Positions 7,110 through 12,557 of a stretch of 12,557 nt of DNA are shown here, one piece after another. Within the stretch, counting starts at the first letter, position 1; every line of letters begins with the position of its first letter. The notes under the pieces are model-generated. The model was not told the DNA's origin and searched no databases. It was given only the letters and a program-made list of their open reading frames with translations. The stretch is taken from the NCBI GenBank assembly GCA_001871685.1, contig MNVK01000041.1, positions 1 through 12,557 on the forward strand, given 5' to 3'. A program made the position numbers and the translations under genes. The DNA comes from Nitrospirae bacterium CG1_02_44_142. GTDB lineage: Bacteria > Nitrospirota > Thermodesulfovibrionia > Thermodesulfovibrionales > UBA1546.

Positions 7110-9356
7110 CTACCCGCATTTTGTAAATCCGCAGTTGTGGCAGATTGCGCAGCCGCTTTCGTGCTCAACTGCGCCGCCGCATTCAGGACACGCTCCTATT
7201 AGCATGATTGCTGAAGCGTCTTTGTGTCCGTTGCCATTGCCTTTATCGCAGACGTGGTGGTATTTTTCAAGGGCTTTTGCAATCGCATCAGAGCAGGAGA
7301 AAATCTGTCCTCCGCTGTGCCATGCCGGCTGGTGACAGCGCACACCTTTAAGCTGGCTTGTTATTGCTTCAGGCTCAATATTGGACCTCAGGGCAAGGGA
7401 GATAAGCCTCCCCAATGCTTCTGACTGACTTGAAGCGCATCCTCCTGCCTTGCCCATGGATGTGAAGAGTTCAAAGAGGTGGCCTTTTTCATCCTCGTTA
7501 ATTGTGATATAGATATTTCCACATCCTGTCTTCATAAGACGCGTTGAACCTTTGATTAACTCCGGCCTTTTTCTCGGCACTATCTTCTGGGCTGCCTGAC
7601 TGTCGACTGCCGGCTGCTGACTGCCTTCTTTTGATTTTCCTGTTGAAAGCACCTGTTTTTCCCTTGAGCCGTCCCGATAAACAGTAACCCCTTTGCAGCC
7701 GAGCTTGTATGCGAGCAGATATACATCCTCAACATCCTTTGGCGCTGCCTCATGCGAGAAATTGACTGTCTTTGATACGGCATTGTCAACATATTTCTGG
7801 AAGGCAGCCTGTATTCTTATGTGTTCTTCCGGCGTTATGTCATGCGCTGTGACAAATACAGCCTTGACGTCATCAGGGATTTCCTGAAAATCTTTTATGG
7901 TCCCTTTTTCAGCTATTTTCTCCATCAATTCCCTGTTCCAGAAACCACGCTCTTTAGCGACTCTTTCAAAGTAAGGGTTTACCTCTATGAGCTTTGTTCC
8001 TTCCATAACAGTCCTCACATAGGAGACTGCAAAGAGAGGCTCTATGCCTGATGAACACCCCGAGATTATAGACAGCGTGCCTGTGGGCGCAATGGTTGTT
8101 ACTGTTGCATTTCTTACCCTGAGTTTCCCGTCATAGATGCTTCCTTCGTAATTTTGGAAAACTCCTCTTTCTTCCGCCAGCGCCTCTGACGCCTTCTTGC
8201 CTTCTGCCTGAATGAATCCCATAACCTCTTCGGCAAGCCCTACTGCGCGCTCAGAGTTGTAGGGGATGCCCATTTGAATGAGCAGGTCTGCCCAGCCCAT
8301 AACCCCGAGTCCTATCTTTCTGTTTGCCTTTGTCATTTCCTCTATTTTCTTCAACGGGTATTTGTTTACATCTATTACGTTGTCCAGGAAATGCACTGCT
8401 TTCCATACCGTGTCTCTTAATTTCTGCCAGTCAACGTCGGCTTCGCTGTTACGGGCAGCGTGGTTTGCAAGGTTGATTGAACCAAGATTGCATGATTCAT
8501 ACGGAAGCAGCGGCTGCTCTCCGCATGGATTAGTTGATTCTATTGCGCCTGTTTTTGGAGTAGGATTTGATTCATTTACCCTGTCAAGGAATACAATGCC
8601 CGGCTCTCCATTTTCCCACGCATGGTGGACTATGAGGTCAAACACCTCCTTTGCCTTGAGTCTCTGCGTAATCTTATGTGTCCGGGGATTTAGGAGGTCA
8701 TACTGCCTGTCTTCTGACAGGGCCTTCATGAATTCTTCTGTGAGTCCAACCGAGATATTAAAATTGTTGAGCTTTGTATTTTCATTCTTGCATGTGATGA
8801 AACTTATAATATCAGGATGGTCAACTCTCAAAAGCCCCATATTTGCGCCTCTTCTTGTCCCGCCCTGCTTTACTGCCTCTGTTGCCGTATCAAACACCGT
8901 CATAAACGATATCGGGCCTGATGATACGCCTTTGGTTGAGCCTACGACGTCTCCGCTGGGCCTGAGCCTTGAAAAGCTGAATCCTGTCCCTCCGCCTGAT
9001 TTATGTATTATTGCAGCGTTCTTCACCGCATCAAATATGGATTCCATTGAGTCATCAATAGGCAGCACAAAACATGCAGAGAGCTGTCCAAGCCTCCTTC
9101 CTGCATTCATCAATGTAGGGCTGTTAGGGAGGAAATTTAGAGAGGTTATTGTTTCATAAAAAGATGACTCTAACGCATTAACCTCCGTCTCTGTTTTCCC
9201 ATAGTGCAGATCAGCGGACGCAATACTTTTTGCAACTCTCTTGAAAAGCTCATGCGGCGTCTCTACAATTTTCCCCTCTTCGTTCTTTTTGAGGTACCTT
9301 TTCTCAAGGACTTTTATTGCATTCTGTGTGAGGCTGAGACCGTCTAAGACCTTCAT
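7110..9356 (-). CDS. nrdJ: Adenosylcobalamin-dependent (class II) ribonucleotide reductase
   Basis: This 748-residue enzyme reduces ribonucleotides to deoxyribonucleotides, using a thiyl radical generated from coenzyme B12, with or without oxygen. Visible signatures are NSPTLMNAGR (78-87), the redox cysteine C95 in SACFVLP, the catalytic NPCGE (276-280) holding the radical cysteine C278, and CNLGSINL (289-296). The C-terminal part has the TSCPD-like region (MKTGCGNIYI, then GGCASSQSEALGR) and a cysteine cluster C723, C726, C736, C739, C742 and C747 typical of the shuttle or zinc-binding tail. Length is normal for the single-chain bacterial form. The ATG follows a strong GGGAGGAA site by 5 nt. 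It is the second gene of an operon begun by a small cysteine-rich protein and is probably controlled by NrdR. A heptamer repeat is embedded in the linker near residues 578-589. Confidence 0.96.
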   Translation of the reverse strand: MKVLDGLSLTQNAIKVLEKRYLKKNEEGKIVETPHELFKRVAKSIASADLHYGKTETEVNALESSFYETITSLNFLPNSPTLMNAGRRLGQLSACFVLPIDDSMESIFDAVKNAAIIHKSGGGTGFSFSRLRPSGDVVGSTKGVSSGPISFMTVFDTATEAVKQGGTRRGANMGLLRVDHPDIISFITCKNENTKLNNFNISVGLTEEFMKALSEDRQYDLLNPRTHKITQRLKAKEVFDLIVHHAWENGEPGIVFLDRVNESNPTPKTGAIESTNPCGEQPLLPYESCNLGSINLANHAARNSEADVDWQKLRDTVWKAVHFLDNVIDVNKYPLKKIEEMTKANRKIGLGVMGWADLLIQMGIPYNSERAVGLAEEVMGFIQAEGKKASEALAEERGVFQNYEGSIYDGKLRVRNATVTTIAPTGTLSIISGCSSGIEPLFAVSYVRTVMEGTKLIEVNPYFERVAKERGFWNRELMEKIAEKGTIKDFQEIPDDVKAVFVTAHDITPEEHIRIQAAFQKYVDNAVSKTVNFSHEAAPKDVEDVYLLAYKLGCKGVTVYRDGSREKQVLSTGKSKEGSQQPAVDSQAAQKIVPRKRPELIKGSTRLMKTGCGNIYITINEDEKGHLFELFTSMGKAGGCASSQSEALGRLISLALRSNIEPEAITSQLKGVRCHQPAWHSGGQIFSCSDAIAKALEKYHHVCDKGNGNGHKDASAIMLIGACPECGGAVEHESGCAICHNCGFTKCG
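7590..7625. repeat. Degenerate 7-bp tandem repeat inside nrdJ (GACTGCC type)
   Basis: Plus-strand units are GACTGTC (7598), GACTGCC (7605), GGCTGCT (7612) and GACTGCC (7619). A fifth unit, GGCTGCC (7590), is offset by one base. Together they span 36 bp, 12 codons, and encode the low-complexity linker QQPAVDSQAAQ between the catalytic barrel and the TSCPD region. The insertion is therefore in frame and located where it is structurally tolerated. Confidence 0.6.
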
Positions 9357-9383
9357 AAATTCCTCCCGTTCAAATTGTATGAT

Positions 9384-9554
9384 TTAGATGATTTCTTTAA
9401 GTTCCATCTGACTGTTATGCCTTTCAAGCAAACTCATCCGCTGCCTCATCAACTCTTCAATAGCATTTTCTTTTTCTATAGGACAGTTTTTTGTGCAGAT
9501 ATCAGGGCATTTCAAGCAGACAAACCAATCTCCAAAGCCCTTGCAAATCTCCAT
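9384..9554 (-). CDS. 56-residue cysteine-rich small protein, leader gene of the nrdJ operon
   Basis: An ATG at 9554 with a GGAGG site 9 nt upstream opens 56 codons ending in TAA, 27 nt before nrdJ. The N-terminal half carries five cysteines (C4, C13, C16, C20, C24), giving C-x8-C-x2-C-x3-C-x3-C; the sequence starts MEICKGFGDW and includes FVCLKC. This could bind zinc or an iron-sulfur cluster. Residues about 26-56 are charged and probably one amphipathic helix (IEKENAIEELMRQR). There is no signal peptide or membrane segment. It sits immediately downstream of the NrdR-type promoter, so it should be co-expressed with nrdJ. I do not recognise the family. A redox partner or regulator of the reductase is a guess from position and cysteines. 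The strong ribosome site and coding-like sequence argue against chance. Confidence 0.7.
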   Translation of the reverse strand: MEICKGFGDWFVCLKCPDICTKNCPIEKENAIEELMRQRMSLLERHNSQMELKEII

Positions 9555-9608
9555 GAATTAACGCCTCCGGTATTCCAAGAATTTGTGCTGTCAAGTAAGG
9601 TTTTAGTA

Positions 9609-9637
9609 ATTAAACCACAATATCTTGTGGATGTCAA
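9609..9637 (-). promoter_or_regulatory. Sigma70-type promoter of the small protein-nrdJ operon
   Basis: On the minus strand a perfect TTGACA (9637-9632) is followed, after exactly 17 nt, by TTTAAT (9614-9609). Transcription would start near 9602, giving a leader of about 48 nt before the small-protein ATG at 9554. The spacer is almost entirely occupied by a 16-bp palindrome of the NrdR-box type, so a bound repressor would block RNA polymerase. Confidence 0.8.
9615..9630. promoter_or_regulatory. NrdR box (predicted operator)
   Basis: CCACAATATCTTGTGG is a 16-bp near-perfect palindrome that fits the known NrdR box pattern (consensus close to acaCwAtATaTwGtgt) and lies between the -35 and -10 hexamers. 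NrdR is the ATP/dATP-sensing zinc-finger/ATP-cone repressor of bacterial ribonucleotide reductase genes. Boxes usually come in pairs about 31 bp apart. At that spacing on either side I see no good second copy, so this may be a single-box operator. NrdR itself is not encoded here. Confidence 0.75.
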
Positions 9638-9775
9638 GAGGAAAGTGATTTTTTTATAACTGCCTGATTTAGAAGAATTTTCTCGGTGAAATCAGTGTTG
9701 AGAGTTTGTTAGCGGATTTTCAAGGAATATTTAAGGGAGAGAGGTTCTGCTTATTTGTGTTAAAATTATCTGTTT

Positions 9776-11329
9776 ATGAACGAGAAAAAAGGCAGAGTTT
9801 ATCTGGTTGGCGCAGGCCCCGGAGATATCGGACTGCTCACAGTCAAAGGCATGAAATGCCTGCAGCGGGCAGATGCGGTGATTTATGATTTTCATTTAAA
9901 TGCTCAGGTTCTGAATTACATAAAACATGACGCTGAATTCATCTACGCCGGCAAGAGAGGCGGACATCATACAATGACGCAGGATAGAATAAATAAAGTC
10001 CTCGTTGAAAAGGCAAAGGAAGGAAAGGTGGTTTGCAGGCTTAAAGGCGGCGACCCCTTTGTGTTCGGCAGGGGAGGAGAAGAGGCAGAGGCGCTTGCTG
10101 AAAACAATATTGATTTTGAAGTCGTGCCCGGCGTGAGTTCTGCTGTGGCAGCGCCGGCATACGCCGGCATACCTATCACGCACAGGGGGTATTCATCTTC
10201 GTTTGCGGTAATCCCGGGTTATGAGGACACGACAAAAAAAGAGTCTGCGATAGACTGGGCCAAGCTTGCAACAGGAGCAGGCACTCTCATTTTTTTAATG
10301 GCTGTAAAGAATATGGATGTGCTTGTAAAAAAACTGATGGAAAACGGCAGAAGCCCGGACACGCCTGTTGCCGTGATAAGATGGGGCACAAGACCAGACC
10401 AGAAGACCATAACAGGAGTCCTGAGAGACATTGCCGGCATTGTGAGGGAAAAAGATATAAAACCTCCCGCCGTTATGGTTATAGGCGAAGTCGTGAAATT
10501 AAGAGATAGACTAATGTGGTATGAGAAGAAACCAATGTTCGGACTCAGGGTGCTTGTTACAAGAGAGCATTCAGGAGGATTTGAACCCCTTGAAGATATG
10601 GGAGCGGAGATAATTGAGTTTTCTACAATAGAGATTGTTCCGCCTGAAAGTTACGATGAACTTGACAGGGCGATAAATAAAATTGAGGCATACAACTGGA
10701 TAATTTTTACAAGCGGCAATGGTGTGAAGTATTTCTTTGAGAGGCTTATGGAAAGAGATAAAGACATCAGGGATTTGAGAGGCATAAAAATATGCGCGAT
10801 TGGGACAAGGACCGCGGCGGAAATAAAAAAATACGGGATAAGGGTTGACTTAATACCGGAGGAATTTAATGCAGAGGGACTCATTGAAGCATTTCTCAAA
10901 ATTCAAAATTCAAAATTAAAAAATCAAAGTTTAAAGGGGATAAAGATTTTACTCCCGAGGGCTGAAAAGGCAAGAGAGATTTTTCCTGAAAAAGTGAGAG
11001 AACTTGGAGGAGAGATTGACGCCCCTGCAGCTTACCGCGCAGTCAAGCCTGAGATGCACGGCAAACGGTTGAAGCGGTTTTTAAGAGAGGGCCGCATATC
11101 AATTGCTACCTTCACAAGCGCCGCAACATTCAACAACTTCATGGAGATTATGGGAGCAGATGCGGATGAGCTTCTCAGGGATGTTGCGATTGCTGTTATA
11201 GGGCCTGTAACTGCAAAGGCAGTTGAAAAGGCAGGGCTCAAAATTGCAATTATGCCTGAGACTGCGACAATTGAGGCAATGGTTGAAGATATTATAAAAT
11301 GGGCGGCAAAGAGGCAAACTGCCGCATAA
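9776..11329 (+). CDS. cobA/hemD: Bifunctional uroporphyrinogen-III C-methyltransferase / uroporphyrinogen-III synthase
   Basis: A 517-residue fusion. Residues 6-245 are the SUMT methylase that converts uroporphyrinogen III to precorrin-2 using AdoMet: VGAGPGD (11-17), GGDPFVFGRGGEE (91-103) and VVPGVSS (117-122). Residues about 255-510 are uroporphyrinogen-III synthase, which closes and inverts the tetrapyrrole ring: LRVLVTRE, then FTSGNGVKYF (311-320), GIKICAIGTRTA (336-347) and ATFTSAATFNNF (444-455). The fusion channels hydroxymethylbilane towards siroheme and cobalamin. It is transcribed away from nrdJ, whose product needs cobalamin. An in-frame TAA at 9761 fixes the start at the ATG 9776. 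No Shine-Dalgarno site is visible and a TAAAAT hexamer lies 10 nt before, so translation could be leaderless. Residues 374-387 are encoded by a heptamer repeat absent from typical HemD. Confidence 0.95.
   Translation: MNEKKGRVYLVGAGPGDIGLLTVKGMKCLQRADAVIYDFHLNAQVLNYIKHDAEFIYAGKRGGHHTMTQDRINKVLVEKAKEGKVVCRLKGGDPFVFGRGGEEAEALAENNIDFEVVPGVSSAVAAPAYAGIPITHRGYSSSFAVIPGYEDTTKKESAIDWAKLATGAGTLIFLMAVKNMDVLVKKLMENGRSPDTPVAVIRWGTRPDQKTITGVLRDIAGIVREKDIKPPAVMVIGEVVKLRDRLMWYEKKPMFGLRVLVTREHSGGFEPLEDMGAEIIEFSTIEIVPPESYDELDRAINKIEAYNWIIFTSGNGVKYFFERLMERDKDIRDLRGIKICAIGTRTAAEIKKYGIRVDLIPEEFNAEGLIEAFLKIQNSKLKNQSLKGIKILLPRAEKAREIFPEKVRELGGEIDAPAAYRAVKPEMHGKRLKRFLREGRISIATFTSAATFNNFMEIMGADADELLRDVAIAVIGPVTAKAVEKAGLKIAIMPETATIEAMVEDIIKWAAKRQTAA
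10896..10937. repeat. 7-bp tandem repeat inside the hemD domain (TCAAAAT type)
   Basis: Six consecutive heptamers: TCAAAAT three times (10896, 10903, 10910), then TAAAAAA, TCAAAGT and TTAAAGG. The total of 42 bp is exactly 14 codons, so the reading frame is kept; the product is the Lys/Asn/Gln-rich stretch around IQNSKLKNQSLKG. It falls between the two halves of the synthase domain, a likely surface loop or hinge. A related AT-rich heptamer run occurs at 11401. Confidence 0.7.
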
Positions 11330-11356
11330 ACCTTCACGCCGCAACTGGACTGCCTG

Positions 11357-11379
11357 TTTTATGAAATGGTATCATAAAA
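11357..11379. other. AT-rich inverted repeat downstream of cobA/hemD
   Basis: TTTTATGA and TCATAAAA form a perfect 8-bp stem around a 7-nt loop (AATGGTA), 27 nt after the cobA/hemD stop. It could be a weak transcription end or RNA-stabilising hairpin. The stem is poor in G+C and is followed by A residues, not a T run, so it is not a canonical intrinsic terminator on the plus strand. Confidence 0.35.
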
Positions 11380-11400
11380 AACATAGGTTCTTTCTCTTAG

Positions 11401-11428
11401 TAATTTTTAACTTTTAATTTTGAACTTT
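11401..11428. repeat. AT-rich 7-bp tandem repeat abutting the tRNA fragment
   Basis: Four heptamers in register: TAATTTT, TAACTTT, TAATTTT, GAACTTT. On the opposite strand they read AAAGTTC-AAAATTA-AAAGTTA-AAAATTA, the same family as the TCAAAAT repeat in hemD (shared TTCAAAATTAAAA, opposite orientation). The run ends a few bases before the tRNA-like sequence, in the place where a tRNA promoter would be expected. Confidence 0.55.
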
Positions 11429-11436
11429 TTTTGACA

Positions 11437-11478
11437 GCCCCCTTAGCTCAGTAGGATAGAGCACAGGTTTCCTAAACC
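11437..11478 (+). pseudogene. Truncated tRNA-Arg(CCT): 5' half only, probable attachment-site remnant
   Basis: Positions 1-41 of a tRNA are recognisable: acceptor strand GCCCCCT, U8-A9, D-stem GCTC/GAGC with D-loop AGTAGGATA, anticodon stem CAGGT, and loop TTCCTAA with anticodon CCT at 11471-11473 (arginine). After ACC, the first three bases of the 3' anticodon stem, the match ends: AA appears where TG should pair, and no variable loop, T-arm or acceptor 3' strand follows. The gene therefore cannot give a functional tRNA. The break lies next to the symmetric GGTTT-CCT-AAACC anticodon region, a common crossover site for tyrosine integrases, so this is probably one half of an att site with DNA to the right being integrated or rearranged. 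An intact tRNA-Arg(CCT) is not in the window. Confidence 0.75.
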
Positions 11479-11592
11479 AAATAACAGGGATCGGACAAGT
11501 GCTTGAAAATACCATAACCACCTCGTTTTAAAGTATTTTTGTGCTATACAGGCTATTCATAGTTGGCTATAGATATGCTTATTTAGAGATGG

Positions 11593-11614
11593 TTTTATCA
11601 CGTTTTTATCACGT
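11593..11614. repeat. Two exact tandem copies of an 11-bp sequence
   Basis: TTTTATCACGT is repeated head to tail without spacer, about 115 bp to the right of the tRNA break. Short direct repeats one helical turn apart are typical protein-binding arrays. Integrase arm-type sites are one possibility given the nearby att-like tRNA fragment. Confidence 0.6.
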
Positions 11615-11670
11615 TGGTAACCGAGATTATAAAAAACAATATATTTTGGAAATTCCGGACGGGTTCGGAC

Positions 11671-11698
11671 GCCATTTCCGAAGTAGTTCGGAAATGGC
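11671..11698. other. Perfect 12-bp hairpin with 4-nt loop
   Basis: GCCATTTCCGAA pairs fully with TTCGGAAATGGC around the loop GTAG. No T run follows within the first bases, so it is not a classical intrinsic terminator. It could be a recombinase or transposase recognition structure, or the stem of a structured RNA. The preceding 20 bp contain two further TTCGGA/TTCCGG motifs. Confidence 0.6.
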
Positions 11699-11814
11699 TG
11701 GCAGCTACTCTTGCTGTTACTCACAGAAGTCCGCATTTTTAAGAAACTGGTATATCTGACTGTTTCAATTGGGAATTAATGGCGAATTCACACCGCTCGG
11801 CGTGGGACAAGTCG

Positions 11815-12342
11815 TTATCTGTTCGCTTTCTTAAGCTCGAAATATAGCTTTTTGAATCGTGGGTAATTCTTCTTTTTTAATTCATTTTCAATAAGCGGTA
11901 CAGTCTCGACCGGATCATGATACAGCGGAGTCATTACATAATAACGAATAAGATGGTCCAATATTTTATCATCTAATTTCTCTGCAGCTCTAAGAAAGCA
12001 TGTAACTTTACTTATACTTAGTTTTTCAATAAATTCGTACATTGCTTCAGCCAGCTCGCCGTCACATCTTTGGACCAAAGAAAGAAATTGTGACGTATCT
12101 CGCAGAGAAGTACAGGCCTTTGCTTTACTCTCATGATGCCGCCAATGTTGCCAAAATAATTTATTATCCCTTTCGTAAGTTCTCATGAAATTTTGTTGGA
12201 AACATTTAAAGTCGGATAGTCTGTGAATGCAGGCGGGTAAGACATCGTTATCCTCTTTTAGTTGTCTTAATACTTTAGCGGTATCCTGCTTTTCAGGCAG
12301 CAATCCCGAGTTGCCACAGTTATCAATCTGATAACGGCCCAA
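11815..12342 (-). CDS. Hypothetical protein, 175 residues, possibly truncated
   Basis: The frame runs from a TTG at 12342 (AGGGA 7 nt upstream) to a TAA at 11817-11815. The predicted protein is almost wholly alpha-helical, charged, with several cysteines (C9, C38, C47), an aromatic segment FWQHWRHH in the middle, and a basic C-terminus (ELKKKNYPRFKKLYFELKK). There is no signal peptide, membrane span or motif I recognise. The frame remains open upstream without an ATG as far as a TAA at 12396-12394, inside the region just before the probable transposase gene, so an original N-terminus may have been cut away by an insertion. It lies in the foreign-looking segment right of the tRNA break. Function unknown. 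Confidence 0.5.
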   Translation of the reverse strand: MGRYQIDNCGNSGLLPEKQDTAKVLRQLKEDNDVLPACIHRLSDFKCFQQNFMRTYERDNKLFWQHWRHHESKAKACTSLRDTSQFLSLVQRCDGELAEAMYEFIEKLSISKVTCFLRAAEKLDDKILDHLIRYYVMTPLYHDPVETVPLIENELKKKNYPRFKKLYFELKKANR

Positions 12343-12369
12343 GACAATGTCCCTAAAGTTGTTGAAGTA

Positions 12370-12427
12370 AGAAGCGACCTCGATTAAACTATTTTAACCA
12401 AAAACTTATTTAAAGGAGGCCGCTTCT
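12370..12427. repeat. Inverted repeat overlapping the transposase ribosome binding site
   Basis: Left arm AGAAGCGACCTC (12370-12381) and right arm GAGGCCGCTTCT (12416-12427) are complementary except for one position and are separated by 34 nt. The right arm contains the GAGG of the AAAGGAGG Shine-Dalgarno sequence and ends at the base before the ATG. A transcript entering from the left could fold and hide the start site. The arms might also belong to a terminal repeat of the element. Confidence 0.55.
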
Positions 12428-12557
12428 ATGAGTAAAAGATACCGTAACATGGCAAAAAAGGCAAATGGAAAGATTAGGGAAATCAGGGACAATCAGATAA
12501 TACTGGAACTTCCTCTGCCGGTAGCAGATGTCCTGGCTGGCATTCCGGATGCGGTAG
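12428..12557 (+). CDS. Probable IS transposase, N-terminal part (continues beyond the window)
   Basis: The ATG at 12428 follows a perfect AAAGGAGG site by 8 nt and the frame stays open to the window edge (43 codons, first residues MSKRYRNMAKK). A basic N-terminus, followed by EIRDNQIILELPLPVADVL and GIPDAV, resembles the beginning of some IS256/mutator-type transposases, which start with a lysine-rich stretch and an LPLP-type motif before the helical DNA-binding region. The DDE catalytic domain would lie outside the window, so the assignment rests on a short N-terminus and the mobile context. A different DNA-associated protein is possible. Confidence 0.5.
   Translation, partial: MSKRYRNMAKKANGKIREIRDNQIILELPLPVADVLAGIPDAV

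Larger units (their letters stand above)
11479..11814. other. Gene-poor stretch to the right of the tRNA break
   Basis: These 336 bp hold no gene I can support. A plus-strand frame from a GTG at 11541 stays open for 72 codons, but it has no clear ribosome site and encodes no recognisable motif. The stretch contains two tandem 11-mers (11593-11614) and a strong hairpin (11671-11698), and repeats the hexamer TTCGGA. It looks like the non-coding end of a mobile element, with possible integrase arm sites, but no integrase gene is seen in either strand of the window. Confidence 0.4.

Noticed and set aside
8278..9159. Long plus-strand open frame (293 codons) antisense to nrdJ
   Set aside because: It lies wholly within the well-supported nrdJ gene, has no recognisable motif, and is a shadow of biased codon use.
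9584..9599. Second NrdR box 31 bp from the first
   Set aside because: The sequence at the expected spacing keeps too few consensus positions and is not palindromic.
9375..9659. Plus-strand open frame of 94 codons upstream of nrdJ
   Set aside because: It covers the opposite strand of the small cysteine-rich gene and the nrdJ promoter, which have much better support.
11431..11466. TTGACA directly before the tRNA-like sequence as a promoter
   Set aside because: The hexamer abuts the tRNA 5' end, so it cannot drive the tRNA, and the sequence at the -10 distance lies in the tRNA D-arm and fits poorly.
11437..11814. Group I intron in the tRNA-Arg(CCT) anticodon loop, a site known to host such introns
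   Set aside because: A short P1-like pairing of TCCT with a downstream GGGA exists, but I find no conserved P7 segment (GACTA-like) and no 3' exon (T-arm and acceptor strand) anywhere downstream.

Overview
The window looks like a bacterial chromosome segment. A housekeeping block (class II ribonucleotide reductase and a bifunctional siroheme/cobalamin gene) is flanked by acquired DNA on both sides. The fused SUMT-HemD gene, the B12-dependent NrdJ, an NrdR-type operator and bacterial Shine-Dalgarno sequences argue for a bacterium. The combination fits an anaerobic or microaerophilic lineage such as Nitrospirota or a deltaproteobacterial group, but that placement is an impression and not a demonstration.

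Positions 1-183: start of a minus-strand gene that leaves the window, with its own promoter. Positions 183-6983, all minus strand and tightly packed: a compound restriction-modification and defence island. In transcription order it holds an amino-methyltransferase with an N-terminal HTH, an AIPR-family protein with a nuclease-like N-terminus, a TdeIII/MjaII-type restriction enzyme (family specificity GGNCC), an endonuclease III-like DNA glycosylase, an MjaI-type (CTAG family) methyltransferase fused to a degenerate staphylococcal-nuclease-like domain, and an MjaI-type restriction enzyme. Junctions of 1-2 nt or short overlaps suggest co-transcription. The island, and the AIPR gene most of all, is visibly richer in A+T than the nrdJ block.

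Positions 7001-9637 (minus): nrdJ, preceded in the same operon by a 56-residue cysteine-rich small protein and controlled by a near-consensus sigma70-type promoter. The 17-bp spacer of that promoter contains a 16-bp palindrome matching the NrdR box. A 31-codon ORF lies between nrdJ and the island. Positions 9776-11329 (plus): divergent cobA/hemD fusion gene, which makes the tetrapyrrole precursor on the path to the cofactor that NrdJ needs.

Positions 11330-12557: a hairpin, an AT-rich heptamer repeat, and the 5' half of a tRNA-Arg(CCT) that stops in the 3' strand of its anticodon stem, as expected at a tyrosine-recombinase attachment site. Beyond it lies foreign-looking DNA with tandem 11-bp repeats, a perfect 12-bp hairpin, an unrecognised minus-strand ORF, and the start of a probable transposase gene whose ribosome binding site lies partly inside an inverted repeat.

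Cross-cutting signals: 7-bp tandem repeats occur inside nrdJ, inside hemD and beside the tRNA fragment. By eye I found only one CTAG in the whole window. No CRISPR array, rRNA or intact tRNA was seen.
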